Positions 42,292 through 51,572 of a stretch of 53,995 nt of DNA are shown in pieces. The DNA is taken from positions 1 to 53,995 of the forward strand of contig CALIZF010000027.1 in assembly GCA_938028765.1 (NCBI GenBank), given 5' to 3'. Source of the stretch: an uncultured Paracoccaceae bacterium (GTDB lineage: Bacteria; Pseudomonadota; Alphaproteobacteria; Rhodobacterales; Rhodobacteraceae). The notes under the pieces are model-generated. The model searched no databases. It was given only the letters and a program-made list of their open reading frames with translations, and was not told where the DNA came from. Positions within the stretch are counted from its first letter, which is position 1; every line of letters starts with the position of its first letter. The position numbers and the translations under genes were made by a program.

Positions 42292-42660
42292 CTAGGGCAG
42301 CCGGCGCTGCGGGCTGCCCGAGGGGATCCAGTCGCGCATGCCGCCCAGCTGGTATTCCTTCACCACCGTGCCTGGCGGGAACTGGTTGTTGCACACCGGC
42401 AGGCCCGACCGCGGATCGCGGCGGCGGCTGGCATAGCCTTCGGCGCCGTCGTCGATCAGCCAGTTCTGGCAGCCGTCGGGATCATAGGCGATCGCCGCCT
42501 GCTGCTGCCTGATCGTGGTCTGATCGAGCGGTCCGGTATCGTAGGCGCGGGCGATGATCGGAAGCTCGCCATTGGGGCCGACACCGGGGTTGGGCGTGAC
42601 GCAGCCGGCCAGCGCGGCAAAACCGACAAGGGACAGGGCGAGCGAAGCGGGCTTTCTCAT
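42292..42660 (-). CDS. Small lipoprotein with a DPDGC module
   Basis: A 122-residue protein with a lipoprotein signal (MRKPASLALSLVGFAALAGC; lipobox LAGC with Cys20). The mature part carries a module DPDGCQNWLID ... EGY ... P..G.PVC (residues 60-90) with two Cys 26 residues apart, followed by a short tail (FPPGTVVKEYQLGGMRDWIP). The same module occurs, with identical spacing, in the OmpA-like protein encoded 1 nt upstream. I do not recognise the family. Lipidation would make it membrane-anchored, probably in the outer membrane. Confidence 0.85.
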   Translation of the reverse strand: MRKPASLALSLVGFAALAGCVTPNPGVGPNGELPIIARAYDTGPLDQTTIRQQQAAIAYDPDGCQNWLIDDGAEGYASRRRDPRSGLPVCNNQFPPGTVVKEYQLGGMRDWIPSGSPQRRLP

Positions 42661-42661
42661 G

Positions 42662-43237
42662 TCACCACCTGTAGCAGACGATCTCGACGCGGCGATTCTT
42701 CTGCATCCCGGCCGCCGTCGCGTTGCTGGCGACCGGCATCCGTTCGCCATATCCCACCTCGCGCTCGACCGCGGCGCCGACCGACCGGGCGACATTGGCC
42801 ACCGCGGCCGCACGGCGCTGCGACAGGCGCATGTTGTATTCGTCGGAGGCGCGGCTGTCGGTATGGCCGTAGATGGCGTAGCCGAAGGCGCCGGCGTTGC
42901 GGAAGAAGTGCTCCAGCCGCGCCCGCCCGGCCCGTGTCAGCTGTGCGCTGTCGGTGGCGAACAGCACATCCGTGTTCTCGACCGCGCAGAGTTCGAGCTT
43001 CAGGCAGACGGGCTTGCCGGTCTGCGGGTTCACCCGCTCGACCATGTAGCCCTCGAGCCCGCCGTCCGAATACCAGTGCATGCAGCCGTCGGGATCGACC
43101 CAGATGCCCCATTCGATGAAGCCCGTGGCAGCGGGCCGGGGCGGCGTCTGCGCCGATGCCGCACCGACCTGGCCGATCGCCAGCGCAAGCGCCGCAGCTG
43201 CGGCGGCCCGCACCCCAAAGCCGAATCGCCTCACCAC
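42662..43237 (-). CDS. OmpA-like protein with an N-terminal DPDGC module
   Basis: A 191-residue exported protein. The signal peptide MVRRFGFGVRAAAAAALALA onward ends near residue 29 (ASA-Q). The DPDGC module spans residues 48-78, with two Cys (52, 78). The OmpA C-terminal peptidoglycan-binding domain is VLFATDSAQLTRAGRARLEH, then YGHTDSRASDEYNMRLSQRR. It lacks the beta-barrel of classical OmpA. The start is GTG 43237 (or GTG 43234). It lies between miaB and phoH, where I would normally expect them to be adjacent, so it and the lipoprotein look like an insertion into that cluster. Confidence 0.83.
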   Translation of the reverse strand: MVRRFGFGVRAAAAAALALAIGQVGAASAQTPPRPAATGFIEWGIWVDPDGCMHWYSDGGLEGYMVERVNPQTGKPVCLKLELCAVENTDVLFATDSAQLTRAGRARLEHFFRNAGAFGYAIYGHTDSRASDEYNMRLSQRRAAAVANVARSVGAAVEREVGYGERMPVASNATAAGMQKNRRVEIVCYRW

Positions 43238-43276
43238 GGCTACACCCCCATCCGCATCCGTCAAGATGTTCGTTGT

Positions 43277-43304
43277 GGTATATTGCCTGACACTACATCG
43301 TGAA
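43277..43304 (-). promoter_or_regulatory. Candidate promoter of the OmpA-like/lipoprotein pair
   Basis: TTCACG (43299-43304) and TATACC (43277-43282), 16 bp apart on the minus strand, lie in the AT-richest stretch of the area, 40-67 bp upstream of the start. It would give the pair its own transcription independent of miaB. Confidence 0.4.
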
Positions 43305-43409
43305 GTCCAGCAAAATTTAGGTGGACTCGTCGCGGGGGACCTCAAACTGTTGCGAAGACGTGTCGAAACCTGCCTTTCGCAGTGGGATTGCCATTCTTCC
43401 AGAAACAGC

Positions 43410-44714
43410 TCAGCCGGCCGGAAGGCGTTCCGCGGCCAGCGAGTGCGGCGCCGCCGCGGTGATGCGCACCGGCACGAGCTCGCCGGGCCGTCCGGCCGGA
43501 TCGTCCACATGCACCGCCATAAGATGCGGGCTCTTGCCGCCCATCTGGCCGGGCAGGCGGCCGGGCTTTTCGTAGAGAACCTCGGTCACGCGCCCCACCA
43601 TCGCCGCCTGCGCGGCGCGCTGCTGCGCGGTCACAAGGGCCTGCAGACGCTGCAGCCGGTCGTCCGCCACCGCATCCGGCACGGCTTCGCGCCCGGCGGC
43701 CGGCGTGCCGGGCCGCGCGGAATAGCGAAAGCTGAAGGCCGACCCGAACCCGACGGCGCGGATCAGGTCGAGCGTTGCGTCGAAATCGGCCTCGGTCTCG
43801 CCGGGGAAGCCGACGATGAAATCCGACGACAGCAGGATGTCGGGCCGCGCCGCGCGCAGGCGCCCGACGATGCGCAGATAGGCGTCGGCGGTGTGGCGCC
43901 GGTTCATCGCCTTCAGGATCCGGTCCGATCCCGACTGCACCGGCAGGTGCAGATAGGGCATCAGCTGCGGCACCTCGCCATGCGCGGCGATCAGGTCGTC
44001 GGTCATGTCGTTGGGATGGCTGGTCGTGTAGCGGATGCGCGCGAGCCCCGGAATGGCGGCGAGTTCCCGGATCAGCCGGGCAAGCGTCCAGCCGTCGCCG
44101 TGATAGGCGTTCACGTTCTGACCGAGCAGCGTGATCTCGCGCGCCCCACGGCCGACCAGCGCGCGCGCCTCCTCGAGGATCCGTGCGGGCGGGCGGCTGA
44201 CCTCGGCCCCGCGGGTATAGGGCACGACGCAGAAGGAACAGAACTTGTCGCAGCCCTCCTGAACCGTCAGGAACACCGCCGGGGCCGTGCGGCCGCGGGA
44301 CTGCGGCAGATGGTCGAACTTGTCTTCGGGCGGCATCTCGGTATCGACCGCCCTGACCCCCGCACGCAGCAGGGCGGGGATCCGGTGATAGGCCTGCGGC
44401 CCCACCACCAGATCGACCATCGGCGCGCGGGCGAGGATTTCCGCGCCCTCTGCCTGCGCGACGCAGCCGACAACGCCAACCTTCATGTCCGGGTTCGCGG
44501 CCTTCAGCGGGCGCAGCCGGCCGAGGTCGGAATAGACCTTCTCGGCCGCCTTCTCGCGGATGTGGCAGGTGTTGAGCAGGACGAGATCGGCCCCTTCGGG
44601 CGCGTCCGCCGCGACATAGCCTTCGGCCGCCAGCGCCGCGGCCATGCGTTCGCTGTCGTAGACGTTCATCTGACAGCCATAGGTCTTGATCCAGACCTTC
44701 CGCACGTCCGCCAT
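43410..44714 (-). CDS. miaB: tRNA-2-methylthio-N6-dimethylallyladenosine synthase
   Basis: The 434-residue radical-SAM enzyme adds methylthio to i6A37 of tRNA. The N-terminal MTTase domain has cluster ligands Cys14 ([13 protein letters not shown]), Cys50 ([11 protein letters not shown]) and Cys84 (VGCVAQ). The radical-SAM motif is CDKFCSFC (Cys155, 159, 162), with [11 protein letters not shown] after it. A TRAM domain follows at the C-terminus. ATG 44714 is used; upstream residues are not conserved. It is divergent from the GT2-like gene. Confidence 0.94.
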   Translation of the reverse strand: MADVRKVWIKTYGCQMNVYDSERMAAALAAEGYVAADAPEGADLVLLNTCHIREKAAEKVYSDLGRLRPLKAANPDMKVGVVGCVAQAEGAEILARAPMVDLVVGPQAYHRIPALLRAGVRAVDTEMPPEDKFDHLPQSRGRTAPAVFLTVQEGCDKFCSFCVVPYTRGAEVSRPPARILEEARALVGRGAREITLLGQNVNAYHGDGWTLARLIRELAAIPGLARIRYTTSHPNDMTDDLIAAHGEVPQLMPYLHLPVQSGSDRILKAMNRRHTADAYLRIVGRLRAARPDILLSSDFIVGFPGETEADFDATLDLIRAVGFGSAFSFRYSARPGTPAAGREAVPDAVADDRLQRLQALVTAQQRAAQAAMVGRVTEVLYEKPGRLPGQMGGKSPHLMAVHVDDPAGRPGELVPVRITAAAPHSLAAERLPAG

Positions 44715-44824
44715 CGCAGCCTCCGCACCCCTCCCCGCCTCTTCGCGCCTACACGGGTGCGCGCGGGCTTGCAACGGCGGGGCGGGTGGCGGATCCTCGC
44801 GGCGGGCAGGACGAACCGGACGGC

Positions 44825-45694
44825 ATGGAACACGACAGCATCGCGGCCTTCCTTGCCGACCAGAAGGCGGCTCTGGCGAAGGGGCCGACCGCGCTCGTCA
44901 TGGTCGAGGACATGGCGGCGCTGTCGGCGACGCTCGGGCACCTGCTGAAGATCGGGTTCCGCACCGTCGTGGCCCTCTGCCCGCCCGAACTGCCGATCCC
45001 GCCGCAGTTCGGCCAGCGGGTGCACCGCGTCGTCCACCCTGTCTATGCCGACGGCGCGCTGACCGGGGCGGTGAACGCCGCCATCGCCGCCGCGCCGGGG
45101 GCGTGGTTCCACTACTGCTACAACGCCGAATTCCTGTTCTACCCGTTCTGCGAAACCCGCACCGTGCGCGACCTTCTGGCCTTCCACGCCGAGGAACGGC
45201 GCGATGCCATGCTGACCTATGTGATCGACCTCTATGCCGCCGACCTCGACCGCAACCCCGATGCGGTGTCGCTGCGCGATGCGATGCTGGACCGGTCGGG
45301 CTATTACGCGCTCGGCCGGCCGGATCCGGCGAACCACAACCATCCGAAGGAACGGCAGCTCGACTTCTTCGGCGGGCTGCGCTGGCGTTTCGAGGAACAT
45401 GTGGCGCCGCCCAAGCGCCGGATCGACCGCATCGGCCTGTTCCGCGCGCAGCCCGGCCTGACCCTGCGCGAGGATCACACCTTCAACATCGAGGAATACA
45501 ACACCTACGCCTGCCCCTGGCACAACAACCTGACGGCGGCGATCTGTTCGTTCCGCACCGCCAAGGCGCTTCGGTCCAACCCCGGCTCGCGCCACGCGAT
45601 CCGATCGTTCCGCTGGCGCAACTCGGTGCCGTTCAACTGGCACAGCCAGCAGCTCATGGACCTCGGCCTGATGGAGCCGGGCCAGTGGTTCTGA
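44825..45694 (+). CDS. Uncharacterised conserved protein, GT2-like
   Basis: A 289-residue cytoplasmic protein. Early sequence ([35 protein letters not shown]) suggests a GT-A/GT2-like fold, with a possible metal-motif region at [16 protein letters not shown]. The C-terminal [36 protein letters not shown] and the many aromatic residues look like a conserved family signature. I cannot name the family with confidence and no donor or acceptor can be assigned. ATG 44825. A TauE permease gene follows after 7 nt. Confidence 0.7.
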   Translation: MEHDSIAAFLADQKAALAKGPTALVMVEDMAALSATLGHLLKIGFRTVVALCPPELPIPPQFGQRVHRVVHPVYADGALTGAVNAAIAAAPGAWFHYCYNAEFLFYPFCETRTVRDLLAFHAEERRDAMLTYVIDLYAADLDRNPDAVSLRDAMLDRSGYYALGRPDPANHNHPKERQLDFFGGLRWRFEEHVAPPKRRIDRIGLFRAQPGLTLREDHTFNIEEYNTYACPWHNNLTAAICSFRTAKALRSNPGSRHAIRSFRWRNSVPFNWHSQQLMDLGLMEPGQWF

Positions 45695-45701
45695 CCGCGC
45701 C

Positions 45702-46496
45702 ATGACCGGAGGGCCGCGCCGCAGCCCGGCCGCCGCCTTTGCCGCCGGGGCGGGGGTGGGCACGCTCGGCGGCCTGATCGGCCTCGGCGGGGCCGAGTTC
45801 CGCCTGCCGCTTTTGATCGGCCTGTTCCGCTTCCCTGCGCTTGAGGCCGTGGTGCTGAACAAGGCGACCAGCCTTGTGGTCGTCGCCGCAGCTCTGCCGT
45901 TCCGGGGCATGGCCGTCCCGCTGGCGGAGGTCGCGGCGGCCTGGCCTGTGATCCTGAACCTGGCTGCCGGCAGCCTCGTCGGCGCCTGGGCGGGGGCGGG
46001 CTGGGCCACGCGGCTGTCGGCCCGCGCGCTCTACCGCACCATCGCCGTCCTTCTGGTCGTCATCGCCGCGGCCCTGATGTTCGGTCACGACGCGCGGGCG
46101 GCGCAGCCCCTTCTGACCGGGCCGGCGCAGGTCGTCGCCGGCGTCGCCCTGGGGTTCGGGATCGGCGTCGTGGCGTCGCTGATGGGCGTCGCGGGGGGCG
46201 AACTCCTGATCCCCACGCTCATCCTCCTGTTCGGGGCGGACGTGAAGCTGGCGGGGTCGCTGTCGCTGGCGGTCAGCCTGCCGACGATGCTGGCCGGTTT
46301 CGCCCGCTACAGCCGCGACCGCAGCTTTGCGGCGATCGGGCGCAACCGCGGATTCGTGGCGGCAATGGCGGCGGGGTCGGTCGCCGGCGCCTTCACCGGC
46401 GGCCTTCTTCTGAGCGTGGTGCCCGGCGCGGTCCTGCTGCCCGCGCTGGCCGCGATCCTGCTTGTCTCGGCGGTCAAGGTCTGGCGCCACGGGTGA
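45702..46496 (+). CDS. TauE/SafE-family permease
   Basis: The 264-residue inner-membrane protein has about eight hydrophobic segments in two repeats. Each repeat begins with the family glycine-rich motif (GLIGLGGAEFRLPLL; VASLMGVAGGELLIPTLILL). The family exports sulfite, sulfoacetate and related organosulfur anions. No sulfur-metabolism genes are adjacent, so the substrate is open. It is convergent with fabI. Confidence 0.88.
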   Translation: MTGGPRRSPAAAFAAGAGVGTLGGLIGLGGAEFRLPLLIGLFRFPALEAVVLNKATSLVVVAAALPFRGMAVPLAEVAAAWPVILNLAAGSLVGAWAGAGWATRLSARALYRTIAVLLVVIAAALMFGHDARAAQPLLTGPAQVVAGVALGFGIGVVASLMGVAGGELLIPTLILLFGADVKLAGSLSLAVSLPTMLAGFARYSRDRSFAAIGRNRGFVAAMAAGSVAGAFTGGLLLSVVPGAVLLPALAAILLVSAVKVWRHG

Positions 46497-46519
46497 GACG
46501 CGGCGCGCGCGTCGCGGCG

Positions 46520-47308
46520 TCAGAGGTTCTCGGGCTGCGGCATCCCCAGGACGTGATAGCCGCCGTCCACGCGCACCACCTCGCCCGTGGTGAAGGCGCC
46601 GTAATCCGAGGCCAGCCACACGGCCGTGCCCCCTACAGCCTCGAGCGTGGCGTTCGACCGCAGCGGCGCGTTCGCCTCGGTGTGGCGGAAGGTTGCGCGC
46701 GCCCCGCCGATGGCCGCGCCGGCCAGCGTCTTCATCGGGCCGGGGCTGATCGCGTTCACGCGGATCTTCTGCGGCCCGAGGTCGTTGGCGAGGTAGATCA
46801 CCGCCGCCTCCAGCGCCGCCTTGGCCACCCCCATCACGTTGTAATGCGGCGTCACGCGATGCGAGCCCTCGTAGGTCAGCGTGATCAGGCTGCCGCCGTC
46901 GGGCATCAGTTCCGAGGCCCGGCGCGCCACGTCGATGAAGCTGTAGCAGCTGATGGACAGCGACTTGGCGAAATTGGCCCGCGTGGTGTTGATGAAGCGG
47001 CCCTGAAGCTCGGTCTTGTCGGAATAGGCGATGGCATGGATGAGGAAATCCATCCGGCCCCATTCCGCGCGCAGCTGCGCGAAACAGGCGTCAAGCGAGG
47101 CGTCGTTCATCACGTCCACGTCCATGAGGATCGACGACCCCAGCGACGCGGCCAGCGGCGCCACCCGCTTACCGAAGGCGTCGCCCTGGTAGCTGAACGC
47201 AAGGTCGGCCCCCTCGGCGTGCATCGCCTTGGCGATCCCCCAGGCGATGGACCGGTCGTTCGCGACGCCCATGACGAGCCCGCGCTTGCCGCGCATCAGG
47301 TCGGCCAT
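46520..47308 (-). CDS. fabI: Enoyl-[acyl-carrier-protein] reductase (NADH)
   Basis: The 262-residue SDR-fold reductase completes each fatty-acid elongation round. The catalytic residues sit where they do in the E. coli enzyme: Tyr146 (LTYEGS), Tyr156 and Lys163 (YNVMGVAK). The FabI-type N-terminal nucleotide motif is GVANDRSIAWGIA. It is the last gene of fabA-fabB-fabI, 5 nt after fabB. Confidence 0.95.
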   Translation of the reverse strand: MADLMRGKRGLVMGVANDRSIAWGIAKAMHAEGADLAFSYQGDAFGKRVAPLAASLGSSILMDVDVMNDASLDACFAQLRAEWGRMDFLIHAIAYSDKTELQGRFINTTRANFAKSLSISCYSFIDVARRASELMPDGGSLITLTYEGSHRVTPHYNVMGVAKAALEAAVIYLANDLGPQKIRVNAISPGPMKTLAGAAIGGARATFRHTEANAPLRSNATLEAVGGTAVWLASDYGAFTTGEVVRVDGGYHVLGMPQPENL

Positions 47309-47313
47309 GTCGC

Positions 47314-48543
47314 TTACCCCCGGTAGCTTGACAGCACGAGCGTGGCGTTCGTGCCGCCGAACCCGAAGCTGTTGGACAGCACGCTGTCGAACTCGACGCC
47401 CTCGCGCAGTTCGGTCACGATCTCGCCAGGGTGCAGCGCGGGGTCGAGTTGCGTGACATTGGCCGAGGCGGCGATGAAGCCCCCCTGCATCATTAGCAGC
47501 GAATAGATCGCCTCGTGCACGCCGGTCGCGCCCAGGGAATGGCCCGTCAGCGACTTGGTCGAGGTGATGGGCGGCACCGCCTCGTTGCCGAAGACGCGGC
47601 GGATCGCCTCGACCTCGGTCACGTCGCCCGCCGGGGTCGAGGTGCCGTGCGCGTTGATGTAGCTGATCCGCCGCCCTTCGGGCAGCGTGGACAGCGCCAG
47701 CCGCATCGACCGTTCGCCGCCCTCCCCCGACGGCGCCACCATGTCGTGCCCGTCCGAGGTCGCGCCGTAACCGGTCACCTCGGCGTAGATCTTCGCCCCC
47801 CGCGCCAGCGCGTGGTTCAGCTCTTCCAGCACCACGACGCCGCCGCCGCCCGCGATCACGAAGCCGTCGCGCGTGGCATCGTAGGGGCGCGAGGCGGTTT
47901 CGGGCGTGTCGTTGTATTTCGACGACATCGCCCCCATCGCATCGAACAGGCACGAGAGCGTCCAATCCAGCTCCTCGCCGCCGCCGGCAAAGACGATGTC
48001 CTGCTTGCCCCACTGGATCAGCTCGGTCCCGTTGCCGATGCAATGGGCCGAGGTCGAGCAGGCCGAGGTGATCGAGTAGTTCACGCCCTTGATGCGGAAC
48101 GGCGTCGCAAGGCAGGCCGAGTTGGTGGAGGACATGCCCTTCGTCACGCTGAACGGCCCGATCCGCTTGGGGCTGCCGGTTTCGCGCACGATGTTGTGGG
48201 CGCGGAAGAAGCTTTTCGTGGACGGCCCGCCCGACCCCATGACAAGGCCCGTGCGTTCGTTCGACACCTCGCCCGGCTCCAGCCCCGCGTCGGCGATCGC
48301 CTGGCGCATCGCGATGAAGTTGTAGGCCGCCCCGTCGCCCATGAAGCGCAGATCGCGCTTGTCGATGTGGTCCTCGAGCACGATCCGCGGCGCCCCGTGC
48401 ACGCGGCAGCGGAAGCCGTGTTCGGCATAGTCCTCGGCAAAGACGATACCGGAACGCCCCTTGCGCAGGCTGTCGGTCACCTCGGCGGCCGAGTTGCCGA
48501 TGGGCGAGACAATGCCCAATCCGGTGATGACGACGCGGCGCAT
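47314..48543 (-). CDS. fabB: 3-oxoacyl-[acyl-carrier-protein] synthase I
   Basis: The 409-residue condensing enzyme is of the FabB type. The active-site Cys162 lies in [12 protein letters not shown], with His in [11 protein letters not shown] and in [12 protein letters not shown]. With FabA it builds unsaturated fatty acids. It lies 283 bp after fabA and 5 nt before fabI. Start ATG 48543 has GGAGGG a few bases upstream. Confidence 0.96.
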   Translation of the reverse strand: MRRVVITGLGIVSPIGNSAAEVTDSLRKGRSGIVFAEDYAEHGFRCRVHGAPRIVLEDHIDKRDLRFMGDGAAYNFIAMRQAIADAGLEPGEVSNERTGLVMGSGGPSTKSFFRAHNIVRETGSPKRIGPFSVTKGMSSTNSACLATPFRIKGVNYSITSACSTSAHCIGNGTELIQWGKQDIVFAGGGEELDWTLSCLFDAMGAMSSKYNDTPETASRPYDATRDGFVIAGGGGVVVLEELNHALARGAKIYAEVTGYGATSDGHDMVAPSGEGGERSMRLALSTLPEGRRISYINAHGTSTPAGDVTEVEAIRRVFGNEAVPPITSTKSLTGHSLGATGVHEAIYSLLMMQGGFIAASANVTQLDPALHPGEIVTELREGVEFDSVLSNSFGFGGTNATLVLSSYRG

Positions 48544-48826
48544 GGGCCCTCCCTCGGCAGTCGCACCTTCGTGTGTATGACAGCGGGGGGCGGCGGGCAA
48601 GTCGGGCGGCGGCCGGCGTCCCGACCGTGCGGGCCGCCGCGCCGGGCGGCGCCGGACCCGCGCGCGCCTCGCCGCCGACCGCCACGGCCGGAACGCATGG
48701 TCCGCCAGCCCCGGCCCGCGCCTTGCCACCGCCGGCGCCGCAACCGCGAGACCCCGTCCGTCCTCGCGCTGCCCGGATGCGCGCCGCGGTCCTGCCGGCC
48801 CTCGCGCCGCCGGGCGCGGCCCGAGG

Positions 48827-49336
48827 TCAGGCCGCGGACAGCGCGACCTTCATGTCCTTCACCCGATAGATCACCTCGCCGTCGGCCTCCACGATGCCGT
48901 CGGCGACACCCATCGTCAGCCGGCGGGTCTGGACTGCCCTGGTGAAGTCCACCTTGTATGTCAGCATCTTGCGGTCCGGCCGGACCATGCCGGTCAGCTT
49001 GACCTCGCCCACGCCCAGGGCATAGCCGCGCCCCTGCCACCCCCGCCAGCCGAGGTTGAAGCCGGTCAGCTGCCACAGCCCGTCGAGGCCGAGGCAGCCC
49101 GGCATGATCGGGTTGCCGGGAAAGTGGCACGCGAAGAACCACAGGTCGGGCGTGATGTCGAACTCGGCCACCACATGCCCCTGGCCATGCAGCCCGCCGT
49201 CGGCGCTGATGTCGGTGATCCGGTCCATCATCAGCATCGGCGGCAGGGGCAGCTGCGCGTTGCCCGGTCCGAAAAGGTCGCCTTTCGCGCAGGCGATCAA
49301 CGCAGCCTTGTCGAACCGTGTGGGATAGTCTGGCAC
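48827..49336 (-). CDS. fabA: Beta-hydroxydecanoyl-ACP dehydratase/isomerase
   Basis: The 169-residue hot-dog-fold enzyme introduces the cis double bond of unsaturated fatty acids. Catalytic His71 is in [13 protein letters not shown] and Asp85 in LGLDGLWQL, one residue offset from E. coli His70/Asp84. The start is a GTG at 49336 ([17 protein letters not shown]), matching the family N-terminus; upstream frame has no similarity. It is divergent from irr across 151 bp, a conserved arrangement in Rhodobacteraceae. Confidence 0.94.
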   Translation of the reverse strand: MPDYPTRFDKAALIACAKGDLFGPGNAQLPLPPMLMMDRITDISADGGLHGQGHVVAEFDITPDLWFFACHFPGNPIMPGCLGLDGLWQLTGFNLGWRGWQGRGYALGVGEVKLTGMVRPDRKMLTYKVDFTRAVQTRRLTMGVADGIVEADGEVIYRVKDMKVALSAA

Positions 49337-49487
49337 CCGCCCCGCCCCCGTGGATGGCCGTGGCTTGCGCATAGCACCCGGAAAAGCCGCCGCGCAAGGC
49401 CGCGGACCGGGCGAACCTGCTGCGGCAGGGCTGCGCATCCGGCGGGATCGCATTGAAATCCGGTGCAATCGGGGCTAGCTTCGCCGC

Positions 49488-49928
49488 ATGACGACCGATT
49501 GCAGCACCAAGGTCACGCCGGCCAGGGAACGCGGTATCGCCTGGCTCGCCGGCGGCGGCCTGCGGCCGACACGGCAGCGCGTCGCGCTGGCCGCGCTTCT
49601 GGTTGGCGACGGACAGAACCGCCACGTGACCGCCGAAAGCCTGTTTGCGGCCAGCCGTCAGGCGGGCGAACGGGTGTCGCTGGCCACCGTCTACAACACG
49701 CTGCGCGCCTTCTGCGACGCCGGCCTGATGCAGGAAGTGGTGGTGGACGGCACCCGCAGCTATTTCGACACTCGCATCGACGAACACCCCCACTACTTCT
49801 GGGAAGAGACGGGCGCGCTGACGGACGCACCCTCCGACGGGATGGAGATCCGGGGGCTTCCGGACGCCCCCGCGGGGACCGAGATCGCCCGGGTCGATGT
49901 CGTGATCCGTCTGCGGCCCCGCGCCTGA
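49488..49928 (+). CDS. irr: Iron response regulator Irr (Fur family)
   Basis: The 146-residue Fur-family regulator has a winged helix (RPTRQRVALAALLVGDG, then HVTAESLFAASRQAG and VSLATVYNTLRAFCDAGL). The dimer/metal region contains HPHYFWEETGAL, which fits Irr (HHY-type) rather than Fur. The N-terminal heme regulatory motif GCPWHD of Bradyrhizobium Irr is absent, so heme sensing, if any, must use other residues. It is divergent from fabA. Confidence 0.88.
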   Translation: MTTDCSTKVTPARERGIAWLAGGGLRPTRQRVALAALLVGDGQNRHVTAESLFAASRQAGERVSLATVYNTLRAFCDAGLMQEVVVDGTRSYFDTRIDEHPHYFWEETGALTDAPSDGMEIRGLPDAPAGTEIARVDVVIRLRPRA

Positions 49929-49968
49929 CCCCCTTTTGCCGGTCGGCGAACCGTGCGACCGTTCGGCC

Positions 49969-50646
49969 ATGCATGTCCGCGCCGCCGTTTTCGATGCCTA
50001 TGGGACGCTGTTTGACGTGACGGCGGCCTTGCGTGCGGCTTTCGCGGGCGATCCCGCCATGGCGGACCGCTGGCCGCGGCTGGCCGAGGACTGGCGGCGC
50101 AAGCAGCTCGAATACACCTGGCTGCGCGCAGTCATGGACCGGCACGCCGATTTCCGCCGCGTGACCGCCGATGCGCTGGACTGGGCGCTGGCCGCACAGG
50201 GAATTGCGGCCGACCGCGAGGGGCTGATGGCGCTTTACGACCGCGCGGCGGCCTTCCCCGAGGTGCCGGCGGTGCTGGCCGCGCTGGCCGCGCGGGGCAT
50301 CCGGCTGGCGATCCTGTCGAACGGCACGCCCGCGATGCTGGATACCGCGATCACCGCCGCGGGCCTGCGGGGCGTGTTCGAGGCCGTGATCTCGGTCGAG
50401 GCGGCCGGGGTCTTCAAGCCCGACGCCCGCGTCTATGCGCTGGTCCCCGCCCGCCTCGGCGTGCCGCCGGACGAGACGCTGTTCGTATCGTCGAACGGCT
50501 GGGATGCAGCGGGGGCGGCGCTGCACGGCTTCCGCAGCGTCTGGGTCAATCGCACCGGCGCCCCGCCCGACCGCCTTCCGGCCGCGCCCGGACGCATCCT
50601 CGACCGGCTTTCGGATTTGCCCGCCATCCTCGCGGAGGCCCCATGA
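49969..50646 (+). CDS. Haloacid dehalogenase type II (HAD superfamily)
   Basis: The 225-residue HAD protein has the nucleophile Asp9 in VFDAYGTLFD, motif II LSNGT, motif III Lys in GVFKPDARVY and the dehalogenase-type motif FVSSNGWDAAG. This pattern matches L-2-haloacid dehalogenases, which release halide from short haloacids. The natural substrate may differ. The stop overlaps the hydrolase start by 4 bp (ATGA), so the two are co-translated. Confidence 0.88.
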   Translation: MHVRAAVFDAYGTLFDVTAALRAAFAGDPAMADRWPRLAEDWRRKQLEYTWLRAVMDRHADFRRVTADALDWALAAQGIAADREGLMALYDRAAAFPEVPAVLAALAARGIRLAILSNGTPAMLDTAITAAGLRGVFEAVISVEAAGVFKPDARVYALVPARLGVPPDETLFVSSNGWDAAGAALHGFRSVWVNRTGAPPDRLPAAPGRILDRLSDLPAILAEAP

Positions 50647-51491
50647 ACCGATTCACCACCTCCGACGCCGTCGGGATCGCCTACGATGTGACCGGCGACG
50701 GCCTGCCCGTCCTGTGCCTGCCCGGCCTGACCCGCAACATGCGCGACTTCGAGCCGCTGATGGCCGCGCTCGACCGCCCGGTGCGGCTGATCCGCTTCGA
50801 CCCCCGCGGGCGCGGGCAATCCGACCGGCCGGCGGATTTCATGACCTACAACCTGATCCGCGAGGGGCAGGACGCGCTGGAACTGCTCGATCACCTCGGC
50901 GTCGCCAGGGCCGTCTTCCTCGGCACCTCGCGCGGCGGGCTGATCACGATGCTGCTGGCGCCCCGCTTCGGCGAACGGATCGCAGGCGCGATCCTGAACG
51001 ACATCGGACCCGAACTCGACCCGCTGGGGCTGTCGCGCATCATGGATTATGTCGGCCGCCCGCCCGCAGCGCGCAGCTATGACGAGGCCGCGGCCGCGGT
51101 GGCGCATGTGATGGCCGAAGCGTTCCCCGGCCTGAGCGCGGCCGACTGGCGGCCCCATGTCGAACGCTGGTATGCCGAAGAGGGCGGACGGCTGGCGCTG
51201 CGCTATGACCCGCGGCTGCGCGACGCGCTGCTGGCGCAGGGGCAGAAGGGACCGGGGCCGGATCTCTGGCCCTTCTTCGCGGCGCTTTCGGGACGCCCGG
51301 TCGCGGTGATCCGTGGCGCCAACTCGGACCTGCTGACCGCGGAGACCCTGAGCGCCATGCAGACCCGCCTGCCGGGCCTGATCGCGGCGACCGTGCCGGG
51401 CCGCGGCCATGTGCCCTTCCTCGACGAACCCGAGGCGCTGGACGCCGTCCGCGCCGTGGTGGATGCCTGCCGGGCGGCCGGCGCGGCGTGA
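50643..51491 (+). CDS. Alpha/beta hydrolase
   Basis: The 282-residue alpha/beta hydrolase has the nucleophile Ser96 in LGTSRGG, the oxyanion motif LPGLTRNMRDF and a catalytic His in VPGRGHVPFLDEPEAL. Substrate unknown; the coupling to the dehalogenase-like gene suggests joint action on a small ester or haloacid. ATG 50643 overlaps the upstream stop. Confidence 0.86.
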   Translation: MNRFTTSDAVGIAYDVTGDGLPVLCLPGLTRNMRDFEPLMAALDRPVRLIRFDPRGRGQSDRPADFMTYNLIREGQDALELLDHLGVARAVFLGTSRGGLITMLLAPRFGERIAGAILNDIGPELDPLGLSRIMDYVGRPPAARSYDEAAAAVAHVMAEAFPGLSAADWRPHVERWYAEEGGRLALRYDPRLRDALLAQGQKGPGPDLWPFFAALSGRPVAVIRGANSDLLTAETLSAMQTRLPGLIAATVPGRGHVPFLDEPEALDAVRAVVDACRAAGAA

Positions 51492-51572
51492 GGCGCGATC
51501 ACTTCTGTGCGGCAGGGCCGTAACCCGGGCGGCTCTGCCGCGTAATGCGTGCAGCCGCCGGAGGATCGCACC

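Noticed and set aside
49451-49468. ATTG...CAAT inverted pair upstream of irr as an Irr/Fur box
   Set aside because: It does not resemble the ICE or iron-rhodo box consensus and the arms are only 4 bp.
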